Shown: positions 21,301 to 29,776 of the stretch, piece by piece
How the letters are laid out: every line of letters starts with the position of its first letter
Numbering within the stretch: the first letter of the stretch is position 1
DNA from: a virus
Virus record (IMG/VR): IMGVR_UViG_3300031972_001459
Coordinates: 1 to 62,526 of that record
DNA length: 62,526 bases
Reading direction: 5' to 3' (one strand)
Program-made: the position numbers and the translations under genes
Notes under the pieces: generated by a model
Seen by the model: the letters and a program-made list of their open reading frames with translations, nothing else
The model's database searches: none
Told to the model about the DNA's origin: nothing

Positions 21301-24300
21301 ATTCAATCTTTCTGATAACTCTCTGTCATTCACTAATGCTGGTGCAACATTTCCAGCATTTGATATGTTTATCTTAAGTGATTCATCATATACAAACAAA
21401 TTCTGGATTTCGCAAAATTCCGATTCATTCGAAGTTACGAAATCTGGTATTATTGGTGTTGACACCAGTGCAAACCTGACTCTTAAGGTTACTGAGGACA
21501 TTCCTACTAATTTGTGGTATAACTTTGAAGTTGATAATGTAGATATTAATCTTCCGGTGAAGACAAGAAAGTATACTGATACTTCAGTTTATAATAATAA
21601 TCAAATTAATGTTGTTGGTAATAAATTTGATGGTGCTTACAGTGTTGTAGGTATAACATCTATGACTTTTGATTATAACATACCTTACAACAGAGATACT
21701 ACGAATCTATACGATTCGACTAATGCAGTTATTAGTTACAATACAAACTCTTCTGGTACAGTTGGTCCGATTTCGAGATTAAGTATCCTGAATGGTGGTA
21801 GAGGTTACAGATCTCTTCCTGGATTTACCTCGGTAAGAAGTTTGACAGGTTCTGGTGCACTATTACAACCAACCAGTACTTCTATTGGTAATATCATATC
21901 AACAAAAGTTAACTATATTGGTTTTGGTTACCCTTCAGATACAACTCTCAATGCTGCTGGTAACTTACCTGAGATTTTGAGAATTGAACCTTTGGCTTCA
22001 TTCGATTATATTGGTATTAGTTCTGCTGGTTTGAATTACTACGAGGTTCCTGAACTTGTCGTAGTTGATGGAGTATCAAAACTACAAATAACTGATGTAA
22101 AATTAGATTATGAGTTGGATGATACTGAAGTTACAATTATTCAGAACACAATTTCTTTGAATAATGTTACTCCATCGATTATTCCGATCAATAACTCGAA
22201 TGGATTTAGTATTAGTTCTATTACTTACAATTCCGTATCAAAAATTGTAAGACTTTCTCTATCTAAACAGTTTAGTGACCCTCAGGAGTGGCCATTTAAA
22301 GTTGGTGAGACAGTAATTGTTGAAAATATTGCCATTGGTTTTAATACCACTGGAAAAGGTTATAATTCAGAGAATTATGAATATGCATTATTCAGTTTGA
22401 CTGCGACTGACAGTAATTTAGGTGGTTCTGGTTCATATATCGAGTATGATCTTTCAGATTATCTTGGTGACGGAGAATTTCCAGGTCAAATAACATCTTT
22501 TGCGGCAGCAAAAGTAACACCAAAGACATATTTCCCAATTTTTGACATTAAACTCAAAATTTCCAATTTCTTTGATGGAGAAAAAGTAATAAATGATGAT
22601 GCTGTAGGTATTGTAGAAAGATGGGATCCTGTTAGTGAGTATCTGTTTGTTTCTACTAATTCTGATTTCGAAGTCGGTAGTATTATTGAGTCTGAAACCT
22701 CTCAAATTAAGTCTAGAGTCAAATCTAAGATTGATTTTAACTCAACTATCAGTATTGGTGCAGGAACAACATTTATTGATGGTTGGCAATCCAACTCTGG
22801 TATGTTGAATGACAATCTTCAAGTCATTCCCAATAATGAGTACTACCAGAACTTCTCATATTCACTCAAGTCGAGAGTTCCTTACAAGACTTGGGATGAC
22901 CCAGTAAGTTCCCTCAATCATACTGCTGGTTTTGATAAATTTGCAGATTTGGTTATCGATAACAATGCTGCTGGTATTGCATCAGCAAAAGAAGTAACTA
23001 TCGATACAGTGGTTGATCTTATCGGTGAGGGTGATCTATATTGTTTCCCTGATTTTGACGGTGCAACAGAAACCACGATTGATGTCATTAATGGTAAGAC
23101 TGTATCTGACCAAATTATATTCGAAAATCGAATTTTACTAGATTACTTTGAATCTAGAGGAAATAGAGTATTAGAACTGGATGATCTTAGTGGTCAATTT
23201 AATAGTAATCCAAGAGATACAAGATATTCTATTGTAGACTTCTTTGACAACAAATTCTACTTCAATAAGTTCTTTACCTTGGTTCAGGACAGTGAAGTTA
23301 GAAACAGAAAACAATCTAGTATTGTTTCTGTAGTACAAGATGGAACTAGAGGTTTTGTTAACCAATATGGTACTTTAGATACTGCAATGCCTTTGGGTTA
23401 TTTTGATTACATTGGTGCAGGAACTAGTTCATGGGGTCTAACATTCTATCCAACTCTGTTCAAGTATAATAACTACGACATATCTTACTTCACCTTTAGT
23501 GGATTGAATGATGTAACTGGAATTGCGACTCAACAACTTGGTGATGTAGTTAGAATTTCTACTGCGAGTACTAATGTATCTGTTGGAACCACTACTAATC
23601 TGGTATCAATTTCTTCTACCTATAGATCTGCAAAACTTCTTATTCAAATGGAAGATGCAGAAAATAACTATTACGGTAATGAACTAAACATACTTCACGA
23701 TGGAACAAATGTAACCACTCTTCAATATGGTGCAAATGACAACAAAGTTGGTCTTGCAGGTCTACCAAGTTCTGGATTTGGAACCTACAATGCATACATC
23801 TCTGGTGGATTAGTAAAAGTTGACATTATTCCAACTGTAGGGACTGCGGTTACTGCAAATGTGAGTATTGTTTCTATTGCAGACAATAGTGCTTCTGGAG
23901 TTTCTACATCAAATCTTGTAGTTACAAATCTATCATCCTATTCTAAATCTATTGTATCTTCAGGTTCTCCTGTTGAAAATATTGTTGCTTCTTACACATC
24001 TCCATTCAATTCTGAATACTTTATTGTATCAGTAGAAGATACTACAAACAATGAGTATGAGATGTTTGAGGTAAATGTCCTTGATAATGATGGGGTAAAC
24101 AGAATCGTCAAATATGGTGATATTAGAACCTACGTAGGTCTTGGAACAGTTGGGGTTACGAATGATAGTACCGAAACTCATCTTGTATACACACCAAATC
24201 CAAATATCAATGTTCAAATAAGAGCGTTTGGTATTTCTCTTAAGAATTTCGACAATATTGTTGGTATTTCTTCGATTGATCTTAATAACAACATTCTATT

Positions 24301-27300
24301 CTCGGAATATGGTACTTACACAGGTACAGAATTCGATAAGAAAACTTCATTCAGATTGAAATCAAATAATCTGGACGTATTTGAGAGGAGTTTTGTAGGA
24401 AACAGTACTTCTGTAGTTAATACTACTACCAACCAAGTTACTTTAAAAGATCACTATTTTGTAACTGGTGAGAAGGTTACTTATAGTTACGAGAACTCTA
24501 TTCTATCAACTGCAAACGCTATTGGGATTGGAACTACAAATATTGCCGGTGTATCTACCGACAAACTTCCATCTACTCTTTATATCGTCAAGTATAATGA
24601 AAAATCTGTAGGTTTTGCAAAAAGTGCAGCTGATGCATTGAACGTAGTTCCTACCGTACTTGATATTACTTCAATTGGTATCGGCACATTCCACAAAATT
24701 ACAGCAACCAACCAAAATGCTAGAGCATTGTTGGCAGTTGATAATATGATTCAGTCACCGGTAACCGAAGTGAATATTGAAACAAGTTTGAGTGAAAATA
24801 TCGTATTTGATGTAGACTTTGATGTTGCAGGAATTGCATCATTCAGGGCAAATGATTTACTTAAGATTGATGATGAAATTATGCTAGTCCAGAACACTGG
24901 AGTTTCTTCTGAGAATAGTCTCAGAGTTTTGAGAGCACAATTGGGAACAGAAGTTGCATCACATAATATAGGAACCTCAGTTAATCTACTTGGTGGCAAC
25001 TATAATATTGTTGATAATACGGTCCACTTTGCTTCTGCCCCGTTTGGAGCAACTCCAATTGGAACAACTACAGCAGGTCCTGATAATGTAGATTGGGTTG
25101 GTGTTACCACATACTCAAGTTTCCAAGGTAGAACGTTTATGAGAAGTGGTATTCTCAATGATGATAGAGATACTTATAGTACAAACTACACCTTTGACAA
25201 TATTCAAAGTGGATTTAATGGTCAGAGAAGGATCTTTACTTTGACTCAGAACGGTGAGAACTTAGTTGGATTTGCAACCAATCAGGCAATCATATTAAAT
25301 TCAAACATTCTTCAAGAACCACTGGGTGGTCAGATAACATCTGGAGACTATAGTTTCCTTGAAGTTGCTGGTGTTACAAGTATCACATATCTTGGTGATA
25401 GTGTTTCATCTGAAGAAGATCCCAATAAAGCATCAATTCCTAGAGGAGGAACACTTATTTCTGTTGGTTCTACTCCAGGATTTGGTTTCCAACCATTAGT
25501 TGGTGCTGGTGCTTCAGTATTCGTCAACTCTGGTGGTACAATCAACTCGATTAGTATTGGTAATAGTGGTTCTGGTTATAGAACTGGTATTCAAACTAAT
25601 GTAGGTGTTGGTATTATTACATCTTCTACTGGAGATGTAAAGGTTATTGGTATTGGTACTGCAAATATTGTTGATGGTTATGTAGATAGTATTGATCTTT
25701 ATAATCTTGGCTCTAACCTCGACTCCAATAATCCACCTGTTGTTGTAATAGACAAACCTCTTGGTTATTCAAATATTCCTTTGGTCTACAGTTCTGATTC
25801 TGCACCTGGTGTTGGAACTGGTGCAAGAGTTGATATTGTTGTTGGACAAGGTTCTAGTGTTATCAATTTTGATATTGTAAGTGGTGGTTTTGGATATAAT
25901 ATTGGTGATAAACTCAATATTGCCATTGGTGGTACAACAGGTGTTAAGACTGACTCAAGTCTTCCATTCATTCCGTTTGAATTGAATGTCATTGATGTAT
26001 ATCGTGATACCTTCAACGGTTTTACTGTTGGTGAACTTGAAGCATTTGATAGTGTTAACGAACTGTTTGATGGTTTATCTACTAAATTCCCTCTTACGAT
26101 TTCCCAACAACAGTTTGCGATAGAATCTAAGAAAGGTTCTAACATTAGCCTATCTCAAGCATTGATTATAACGATCAATGATGTCCTACAAGTTCCCGAA
26201 ATTGCGTATACCTTCACTGGTGGTGGTTATGTAGAATTTGCAGAACCTCCGAAAAAAGGCGATACTTGCAAAATTATCTTTTATAAGGGTACTCCAGATG
26301 TTGATGTTGTCTTTGTCGATATTCTTGAGACCGTTAAAATTGGTGATACATTACAACTGAAGAACGATATTTCAAAAGGTCAAACTTTCGGTTTATATCA
26401 AGACCCAAGAGTAGTAACTGGTATTACTACACTCGATACTGCAACAACTCTTGCTTATAATGGTCCTGGTGTTACTACGAATACTGCTCTCGTAAGACCT
26501 GTTACTTGGTGTAAACAGACTGATGATATTACCATTAATGGTGATTTTGTAACTAAGGATAGAATTGACCAAGAACCTTATATTTACCCTGCAGCATATC
26601 TAACATCTTATGTTGGGTTTACCAGTGTATATGGTTATGTTGATAGTATTAGACCATTGTTTAATTCTAGTCGTGAAACAAATCTTCTGGATTATCAGGA
26701 TAAGGTTGTAATTATTGATCAGGGAGCCATTGATGTTGCAACTGCTACTGCATCTACGGGTTCTGGTGGAATAATCACATCATTTACCGTAAGTAATGTT
26801 GGTGCCGGTTATTCTTATCTAACAACTCCTTCAGTATCAGTATCTTTGCCAGATGATATTAATGGAACCCGAGCAACAGGTATTGCATCAGTAACTGGTG
26901 ATGGAGTGGTATCTATTTCTGTCTCTAATGCAGGAACAGGATACACTCAGGCACCTAGTGTTCTTATTCAACAACCTTCCGTTAGAAGAGAACAGATTGG
27001 TGTTACATCATACTTTGGTGACTATGGTAATATCGTTGGTTATGCACATTCTGGTATCAATACTGCGTTTATTGAACTTTATATCCCAGAAGATTCTTAC
27101 ATGAGAGATGACACTATTTCTGGTGTTGCTGTTACAGTCAGTCAATTGATTCCAGGTGACTTCTTCGTAGTTAATGATTCAAATGTAGGTATATTTACTG
27201 GCAATAACTTTGACGGAATTTATTATGTTAAGAACGCAGAAAATGTTACCAAGAATCTTTCAAGTATTGGTCTTGGTGTCACTGTTGTTAGAAGAATTGA

Positions 27301-27505
27301 ATTTACAAGTCAAGGATATTCTTCTGGTTCTGGTACATTCGATAACTCACGTATTTTCGGTGAGTATACATGGGGTAAAGTACAGTTCATAAACAGAGTT
27401 CCTGCAACTGCGTTACAGTTCTTCCCTGAAGGTTATACTGGATTGTCGTCATCCCCTCTCGTACAGAGATTGGAACCTTTGAAATTCAATAATTATAATG
27501 TTTAG
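15368..27505 (+). CDS. Giant baseplate protein in gene 7 position, with YHYH domain
   Basis: A 4045-residue virion protein and the largest gene of the window. By order (6, this, 8) it takes the place of T4 gp7 (1032 residues), and the first about 400 residues (VRFKEIVESQLPRYVREDF-like start with FLKQFLTKLKRQVTPGFTDR and KGTEQSYEILFRALYGEDVE) fit the gp7-type wedge start of cyanophages. Near residues 1290-1420 it has a YHYH-type domain: HSPIVGWAYDGNPIYGPYGF, then GVYAYFCTI. At least ten G-x-G-Y / P-x-V-x-I repeats are spread over about 720-1200, 2140, 3400-3510 and 3810-3860. The rest is beta-rich with many VGI and GIGT turns. It is probably an elongated, fibre-like extension of the wedge that contacts the host. 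Confidence 0.85.
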   Translation: MTVDRVKFQEIVESQLPRYVREDFPLLSDFIKQYYISQEIESGPIDILNNIDQYVKVDQLCDIVDSTTLVDSLDTIDTTIVVNSTEGFSDNNGIIQIDNEIIYYGTKTSTTFVDCSRGFSGVTTYITSGAPDELTFSSTIADSHTTGATVKNLNILFLKQFLTKLKRQVTPGFTDRNFYTGLDKRNFIINSDSFYKSKGTEQSYEILFRALYGEDVELIRPSKFLLTPSNADYKVTKDFVVEQLQGDPLNLKNLTIYQDLTSARGSVTNVQQIPYENFQYYQISIDSGFARDSDVSGSIYGQFKPNPLTKVLNDVSIGSTIIDVDSTIGFPETGSLSVLDIDNNELSVAYNGKTLNQFFNTSGVSGKIVKKTNITLDTYSYAYVGIDTTQQIRVRFTATVKDFIPNELNYYYKPHDTIELKSLGYESPTKKANNYVLNVKTNWDVVESSVIDADAFVYQFEFAKEHFFREGYTVRYENLDGTYSIFGTVSRVFSSTAIRVTFSQQINLKGQFVIENQTLKGASQAYPYLNNYIANVQNTYSKYNDDVIIASNSIAKYDDIETDPYDKKITFSANLTSTENLTLPVNPTSRPDHGFYTGDAVYFTSAGNGFEGMPSASYFVFRVDEETIKLSRSKADLSRKLYITFNGSVVNASLAYLDFYDKEIEPQGLYRQILKPINDNKSYITRAGYTGIFVNGVELLNYKAQSSVYYGKLNSLSMTTGGGGYDIINPPVLSIKDEVGYGATGFCNVKGSLIRLDVTDSGLGYYEPPTISISGGNGSGAKAEPRMVSIKHENSFFADFPSQVDLINNTIIFPSDHKFLDGEEIIYEPRGTEVVSGLTTGGSYYVRVTGQKSMKLHTNKGDAFVGINTVNITKYGSGTQYFVASDLKLVVSSVVVTDPGQNYENKRRTIPAIGVNTVSDQVEIANHGYESKEIVRYTKPDVGDSIQGLSENTDYYVVKVNDNAFSLTNVGIDSVATDHYYDNGIIINFSNEGLGSFNYPPIVVTVEGAAASYDKTFVENFQELFIIESPIEENITTPVFVLAWTGPDGGLAEITRNGTQTEEFYVEVNEGTNWLISDNPFIGNILLYDAKLQPIFRGSIETIDLTSTGVGYGSSDIVDFVRQPEVTFEAGVNAKLTPIINNGEIAEVVINTPGNGYNSPPDLQIVSETGNYAVLIPIIENGSIKNIIVSKGGAGYVTGKTSVNVIPSGGGARVNANIQAWNINLFEKNFNNILDDDGVIEENLSNKSLEYCATYLPRPLRRTLNVVNGFDKDNELYGTFDLSFDQQTGEEINSIYHSPIVGWAYDGNPIYGPYGFKNIDGTGDISRMVSGYKLARVQKGRPSYNSFPNGFFANDYIFTGDGDLDVHNGRFCVTPDYPNGVYAYFCTISEGIDTDGPFTNYRRPVFPYAIGDTYKSTPIAFNFLARSNQTDYDIEGKGWFRNTKYYYTNDGQSGYDYIFNSNTVRKQTIDVTATSAGSVDDISIFDSGTDYRVNDRVIFNNTGTKGSNLNIKVSQVGGKKVNNVSLATTVINDVEFYSNSVSSQFVGLTSAPHNFLPGNIIFIDGISESYKNLQGSYSVGVSSDRWYTSLGINTGPVTGIVTYVYVSGSLDESIIAPDDILRIEFEKLKVLNIDKKSSRIRVLRGYDNTFAVTHSAGTLVRNDPRKLAFTATGIVTTKQLVTNRQLYFEPNEAIGLGTQTVGTATTLVFANPGVGQTQLRVDQQQIYIPDHRLGLNTPITYYTNGGTSISAWSGITSSNIFQLESTRNLFAVPINKDILGIATVRVGIDSISGEYVGVTSGTGALLYFTTSAGLGSYHSFKTNLPSVLSGRVSKNVVTVSTASTHGIKPGDRVEIDVNPTTTTEITVVYDDYNRRMVFDPDTIEPSGINTAFNTFTVPNNKYQVGDKIIYSSVIPDPSLSNKGLYYVYVFKNDQIKLVEYASELGKENPTFVNIGTAHTTTISRINPAIKVQKNQNLRFNLSDNSLSFTNAGATFPAFDMFILSDSSYTNKFWISQNSDSFEVTKSGIIGVDTSANLTLKVTEDIPTNLWYNFEVDNVDINLPVKTRKYTDTSVYNNNQINVVGNKFDGAYSVVGITSMTFDYNIPYNRDTTNLYDSTNAVISYNTNSSGTVGPISRLSILNGGRGYRSLPGFTSVRSLTGSGALLQPTSTSIGNIISTKVNYIGFGYPSDTTLNAAGNLPEILRIEPLASFDYIGISSAGLNYYEVPELVVVDGVSKLQITDVKLDYELDDTEVTIIQNTISLNNVTPSIIPINNSNGFSISSITYNSVSKIVRLSLSKQFSDPQEWPFKVGETVIVENIAIGFNTTGKGYNSENYEYALFSLTATDSNLGGSGSYIEYDLSDYLGDGEFPGQITSFAAAKVTPKTYFPIFDIKLKISNFFDGEKVINDDAVGIVERWDPVSEYLFVSTNSDFEVGSIIESETSQIKSRVKSKIDFNSTISIGAGTTFIDGWQSNSGMLNDNLQVIPNNEYYQNFSYSLKSRVPYKTWDDPVSSLNHTAGFDKFADLVIDNNAAGIASAKEVTIDTVVDLIGEGDLYCFPDFDGATETTIDVINGKTVSDQIIFENRILLDYFESRGNRVLELDDLSGQFNSNPRDTRYSIVDFFDNKFYFNKFFTLVQDSEVRNRKQSSIVSVVQDGTRGFVNQYGTLDTAMPLGYFDYIGAGTSSWGLTFYPTLFKYNNYDISYFTFSGLNDVTGIATQQLGDVVRISTASTNVSVGTTTNLVSISSTYRSAKLLIQMEDAENNYYGNELNILHDGTNVTTLQYGANDNKVGLAGLPSSGFGTYNAYISGGLVKVDIIPTVGTAVTANVSIVSIADNSASGVSTSNLVVTNLSSYSKSIVSSGSPVENIVASYTSPFNSEYFIVSVEDTTNNEYEMFEVNVLDNDGVNRIVKYGDIRTYVGLGTVGVTNDSTETHLVYTPNPNINVQIRAFGISLKNFDNIVGISSIDLNNNILFSEYGTYTGTEFDKKTSFRLKSNNLDVFERSFVGNSTSVVNTTTNQVTLKDHYFVTGEKVTYSYENSILSTANAIGIGTTNIAGVSTDKLPSTLYIVKYNEKSVGFAKSAADALNVVPTVLDITSIGIGTFHKITATNQNARALLAVDNMIQSPVTEVNIETSLSENIVFDVDFDVAGIASFRANDLLKIDDEIMLVQNTGVSSENSLRVLRAQLGTEVASHNIGTSVNLLGGNYNIVDNTVHFASAPFGATPIGTTTAGPDNVDWVGVTTYSSFQGRTFMRSGILNDDRDTYSTNYTFDNIQSGFNGQRRIFTLTQNGENLVGFATNQAIILNSNILQEPLGGQITSGDYSFLEVAGVTSITYLGDSVSSEEDPNKASIPRGGTLISVGSTPGFGFQPLVGAGASVFVNSGGTINSISIGNSGSGYRTGIQTNVGVGIITSSTGDVKVIGIGTANIVDGYVDSIDLYNLGSNLDSNNPPVVVIDKPLGYSNIPLVYSSDSAPGVGTGARVDIVVGQGSSVINFDIVSGGFGYNIGDKLNIAIGGTTGVKTDSSLPFIPFELNVIDVYRDTFNGFTVGELEAFDSVNELFDGLSTKFPLTISQQQFAIESKKGSNISLSQALIITINDVLQVPEIAYTFTGGGYVEFAEPPKKGDTCKIIFYKGTPDVDVVFVDILETVKIGDTLQLKNDISKGQTFGLYQDPRVVTGITTLDTATTLAYNGPGVTTNTALVRPVTWCKQTDDITINGDFVTKDRIDQEPYIYPAAYLTSYVGFTSVYGYVDSIRPLFNSSRETNLLDYQDKVVIIDQGAIDVATATASTGSGGIITSFTVSNVGAGYSYLTTPSVSVSLPDDINGTRATGIASVTGDGVVSISVSNAGTGYTQAPSVLIQQPSVRREQIGVTSYFGDYGNIVGYAHSGINTAFIELYIPEDSYMRDDTISGVAVTVSQLIPGDFFVVNDSNVGIFTGNNFDGIYYVKNAENVTKNLSSIGLGVTVVRRIEFTSQGYSSGSGTFDNSRIFGEYTWGKVQFINRVPATALQFFPEGYTGLSSSPLVQRLEPLKFNNYNV

Positions 27506-27512
27506 ATAAATA
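27505..27512 (+). promoter_or_regulatory. Late promoter (GATAAATA)
   Basis: A late-box variant at the end of the giant baseplate gene, 29 bases before the next start codon. Confidence 0.6.
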
Positions 27513-27541
27513 CAAACATAGAAAAGGATTCTGTATAAAAG

Positions 27542-28189
27542 ATGGCATACCAAGGTATTAATACGGGTTCATCTCCCAATAGTGGAACAGGTGACTCACT
27601 TATTGAAGGTGCCGAAAAGATTAATAGTAACTTTGTTGAACTTTACAACGTAGTAGGTAATGGAACTACTACCTTTGTTGGGGTTGTAACTCAAATTACT
27701 GCAGGTACTAATGTAAGTATTAGTACCTCATATGGTTCTGTTCAAATATCTGCACCTACACCATCACAGATAACCATCACAAACTTGAATGTAAGTGGTG
27801 TCTCTACTCTCGGTGTTGTGACCAGTGCAACATATTATGGTGATGCATCCAATATCACTTCAGGTAAATGGAATCTTGGGGCAGATGGTAGTACCCACTA
27901 TCAATTCACTGGTCCTGGTGGTTTAAATGCTACGGCTGATCCGGTAATATACCTTGCAAGAGGTCAATCATATGAGTTTGTAAATAACATGGGTGCACAT
28001 CCATTTGAGATTCGTTCATCGAATGGTGGTTCTGCATTCTCGACAGGTGTTACCAATAATGCGGTTTCAAATGGAACACTTAGATTTGATGTCCCATTTG
28101 ATGCACCAAACTCATTGTACTATCAATGCACTTCTCATGCGGGTATGGGTGGAACTGTTGTGATATATCCCGACCTGTTTACAGTCTAA
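27542..28189 (+). CDS. Virion protein with cupredoxin-like C-terminal domain
   Basis: A 215-residue protein. Residues 1-100 (GINTGSSPNSGTGDSLIEGA, KINSNFVELYNVVG, then strand-rich VGVVTQITAGTNVSI) are a module found at the start of many cyanophage tail proteins. Residues about 110-212 look like a cupredoxin: YQFTGPGG, LARGQSYEFVNNMGAHPFEI, LRFDVPFDAP, and SLYYQCTSHAGMGGTVVIYP. The type 1 copper ligands are all present: His153, Cys196, His199, Met202 (C-x2-H-x2-M). The place between the gene 7-position protein and gene 8, and a late promoter, point to a tail or baseplate part. Copper binding is inferred only. Confidence 0.75.
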   Translation: MAYQGINTGSSPNSGTGDSLIEGAEKINSNFVELYNVVGNGTTTFVGVVTQITAGTNVSISTSYGSVQISAPTPSQITITNLNVSGVSTLGVVTSATYYGDASNITSGKWNLGADGSTHYQFTGPGGLNATADPVIYLARGQSYEFVNNMGAHPFEIRSSNGGSAFSTGVTNNAVSNGTLRFDVPFDAPNSLYYQCTSHAGMGGTVVIYPDLFTV

Positions 28190-28192
28190 ATA
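28185..28192 (+). promoter_or_regulatory. Late promoter variant (TCTAAATA) before gene 8
   Basis: It overlaps the stop of the cupredoxin-like gene and is 20 bases before the gene 8 start. The same variant TCTAAATA occurs before the 67-like gene and in the glycosyltransferase promoter. Confidence 0.5.
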
Positions 28193-28211
28193 AAAAAAAA
28201 GTCCGGTAAAA

Positions 28212-29771
28212 ATGGCTGCGATAATTACAGATCAATTACGTATTCTGAATGCGAAGAATTTTGTGGATGATGTCCAGAATTCTTCTAATTCTTATTACGC
28301 ATGGATTGGTTTACCAGACCCTGCGGACTTCCAAAGTGACTGGGATTCAAACCCCCCAGCACCTAAGGATAGTTTAGACCAATCTAATGATTATTGGGAT
28401 ACGATGTTGGCTCTTAAGAGAATCAACTCTACTGATGTAAGCCAGGTTGTTAGAAAAATCATATGGCAATCTGGAACCACATATGACATGTGGAGAAATG
28501 ATATTACAAGGGACAACCCATCTCTTCCTTCTAATTCATACGACATTTATGACTCAAATTTCTATGTAATGAATAGTGAGTATAAAGTTTATATTTGTCT
28601 GTTCAATAATGCAAATCCAGAGAATAGTTACAGAGGTGGTCCATCACTGGATGAGCCAAACTTCACTGACCTAGAGCCTAGAGAGGCTGGTAGTAGTGGT
28701 GATGGTTATATCTGGAAGTATCTTTATACCATCAAACCAAATCAAATTATCAAATTTGATTCTACAAGTTATATAGCAGTACCAACTGATTGGAATACTA
28801 ATGCATCTTATGCTCCGGTAAAGGAGAATGCTACAAACAGTGGTCAAATCAAGATTGTAACGATTAGAAATCGTGGTGTTGGTATTGGAACTGCAAATGT
28901 TACTTACACCAGAGTACCTATTCTAGGTAATGGTAGAGGAGCAGAAGCCACGGTTGTTATTAACAATGACGCAAAGGTAGAATCTGTCACCGTTTCTAGG
29001 GGTGGTCATGGTTATACTTTTGGTACATTAGACCTGAAGAGTGGTGGTGTACCAAATGGAACAATTGCACCGATTTTTGATGTAATCATTCCTCCTCCCG
29101 GAGGTCATGGTGCTGATATTTACTCTGAACTGGGTGCATATAATGTTCTATCTTATGCAAGATTTGAAAATGATACTCAAAACCCTGACTTTATTACTGG
29201 AAACCAATTTGCCCGAGTAGGGATTGTAAAAAATCCAACAAACCACAGTTCTTCATCAAATCTTACCAAAGATAAAGCAAGTGCACTATATGCACTTAAA
29301 TTGGTAGGTACTGGTTATAGTGAAGCAGTATTCACTGCAGACTCCTTCGTAACTCAAACTGTTGGTCTTGGCTCTACTGCGGTTGGAAAAGTTGTTTCTT
29401 ATGACAATCAAACTGGTGTTCTAAAGTACTGGCAAGATAGAAGAACTGCTGGTTTTAATACTGATGGAACAAAAAACACTGTTCCAGTCTATGGATTTAA
29501 TCAATTAGAATTTACTGCGTCTCCAACCAATGGTGGTAGTATCAGTATTATTCCTACTTCAGGTAATACATTAAATATTGATACCGACTTTACTGGCGTT
29601 TCTACGGCAATAAATAGTAGGACATACTACTTGGGTCAGGAATTCACGAAAGGAGTATCGAACCCAGAATCACAAAAATATTCTGGCGATATCATCTATG
29701 TTGATAATAGACCTTCTGTTACCCGATCCTCTTCTCAGAAAGAAGATGTTAAAGTTATCTTGCAATTCTAA
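28212..29771 (+). CDS. gp8: Baseplate wedge subunit gp8
   Basis: A 519-residue protein of the T4 gp8 family (334 in T4), a dimeric wedge component that binds gp7 and gp10. The N-terminus MAAIITDQLRILNAKNFVDD, YYAWIGLPDP, MLALKRINSTDVSQVVRKII and the IWKYLYTIKPNQIIKFDSTS block with IAVPTDW are typical. The extra length comes from a central insert that includes one G-x-G-Y repeat (GHGYTFGTLDL, near residue 270), and a C-terminus KYSGDIIYVDNRPSVTRSSS-QKEDVKVILQF as in T4. It lies five bases before the DUF4815 gene. Confidence 0.93.
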   Translation: MAAIITDQLRILNAKNFVDDVQNSSNSYYAWIGLPDPADFQSDWDSNPPAPKDSLDQSNDYWDTMLALKRINSTDVSQVVRKIIWQSGTTYDMWRNDITRDNPSLPSNSYDIYDSNFYVMNSEYKVYICLFNNANPENSYRGGPSLDEPNFTDLEPREAGSSGDGYIWKYLYTIKPNQIIKFDSTSYIAVPTDWNTNASYAPVKENATNSGQIKIVTIRNRGVGIGTANVTYTRVPILGNGRGAEATVVINNDAKVESVTVSRGGHGYTFGTLDLKSGGVPNGTIAPIFDVIIPPPGGHGADIYSELGAYNVLSYARFENDTQNPDFITGNQFARVGIVKNPTNHSSSSNLTKDKASALYALKLVGTGYSEAVFTADSFVTQTVGLGSTAVGKVVSYDNQTGVLKYWQDRRTAGFNTDGTKNTVPVYGFNQLEFTASPTNGGSISIIPTSGNTLNIDTDFTGVSTAINSRTYYLGQEFTKGVSNPESQKYSGDIIYVDNRPSVTRSSSQKEDVKVILQF

Positions 29772-29776
29772 GAGAT

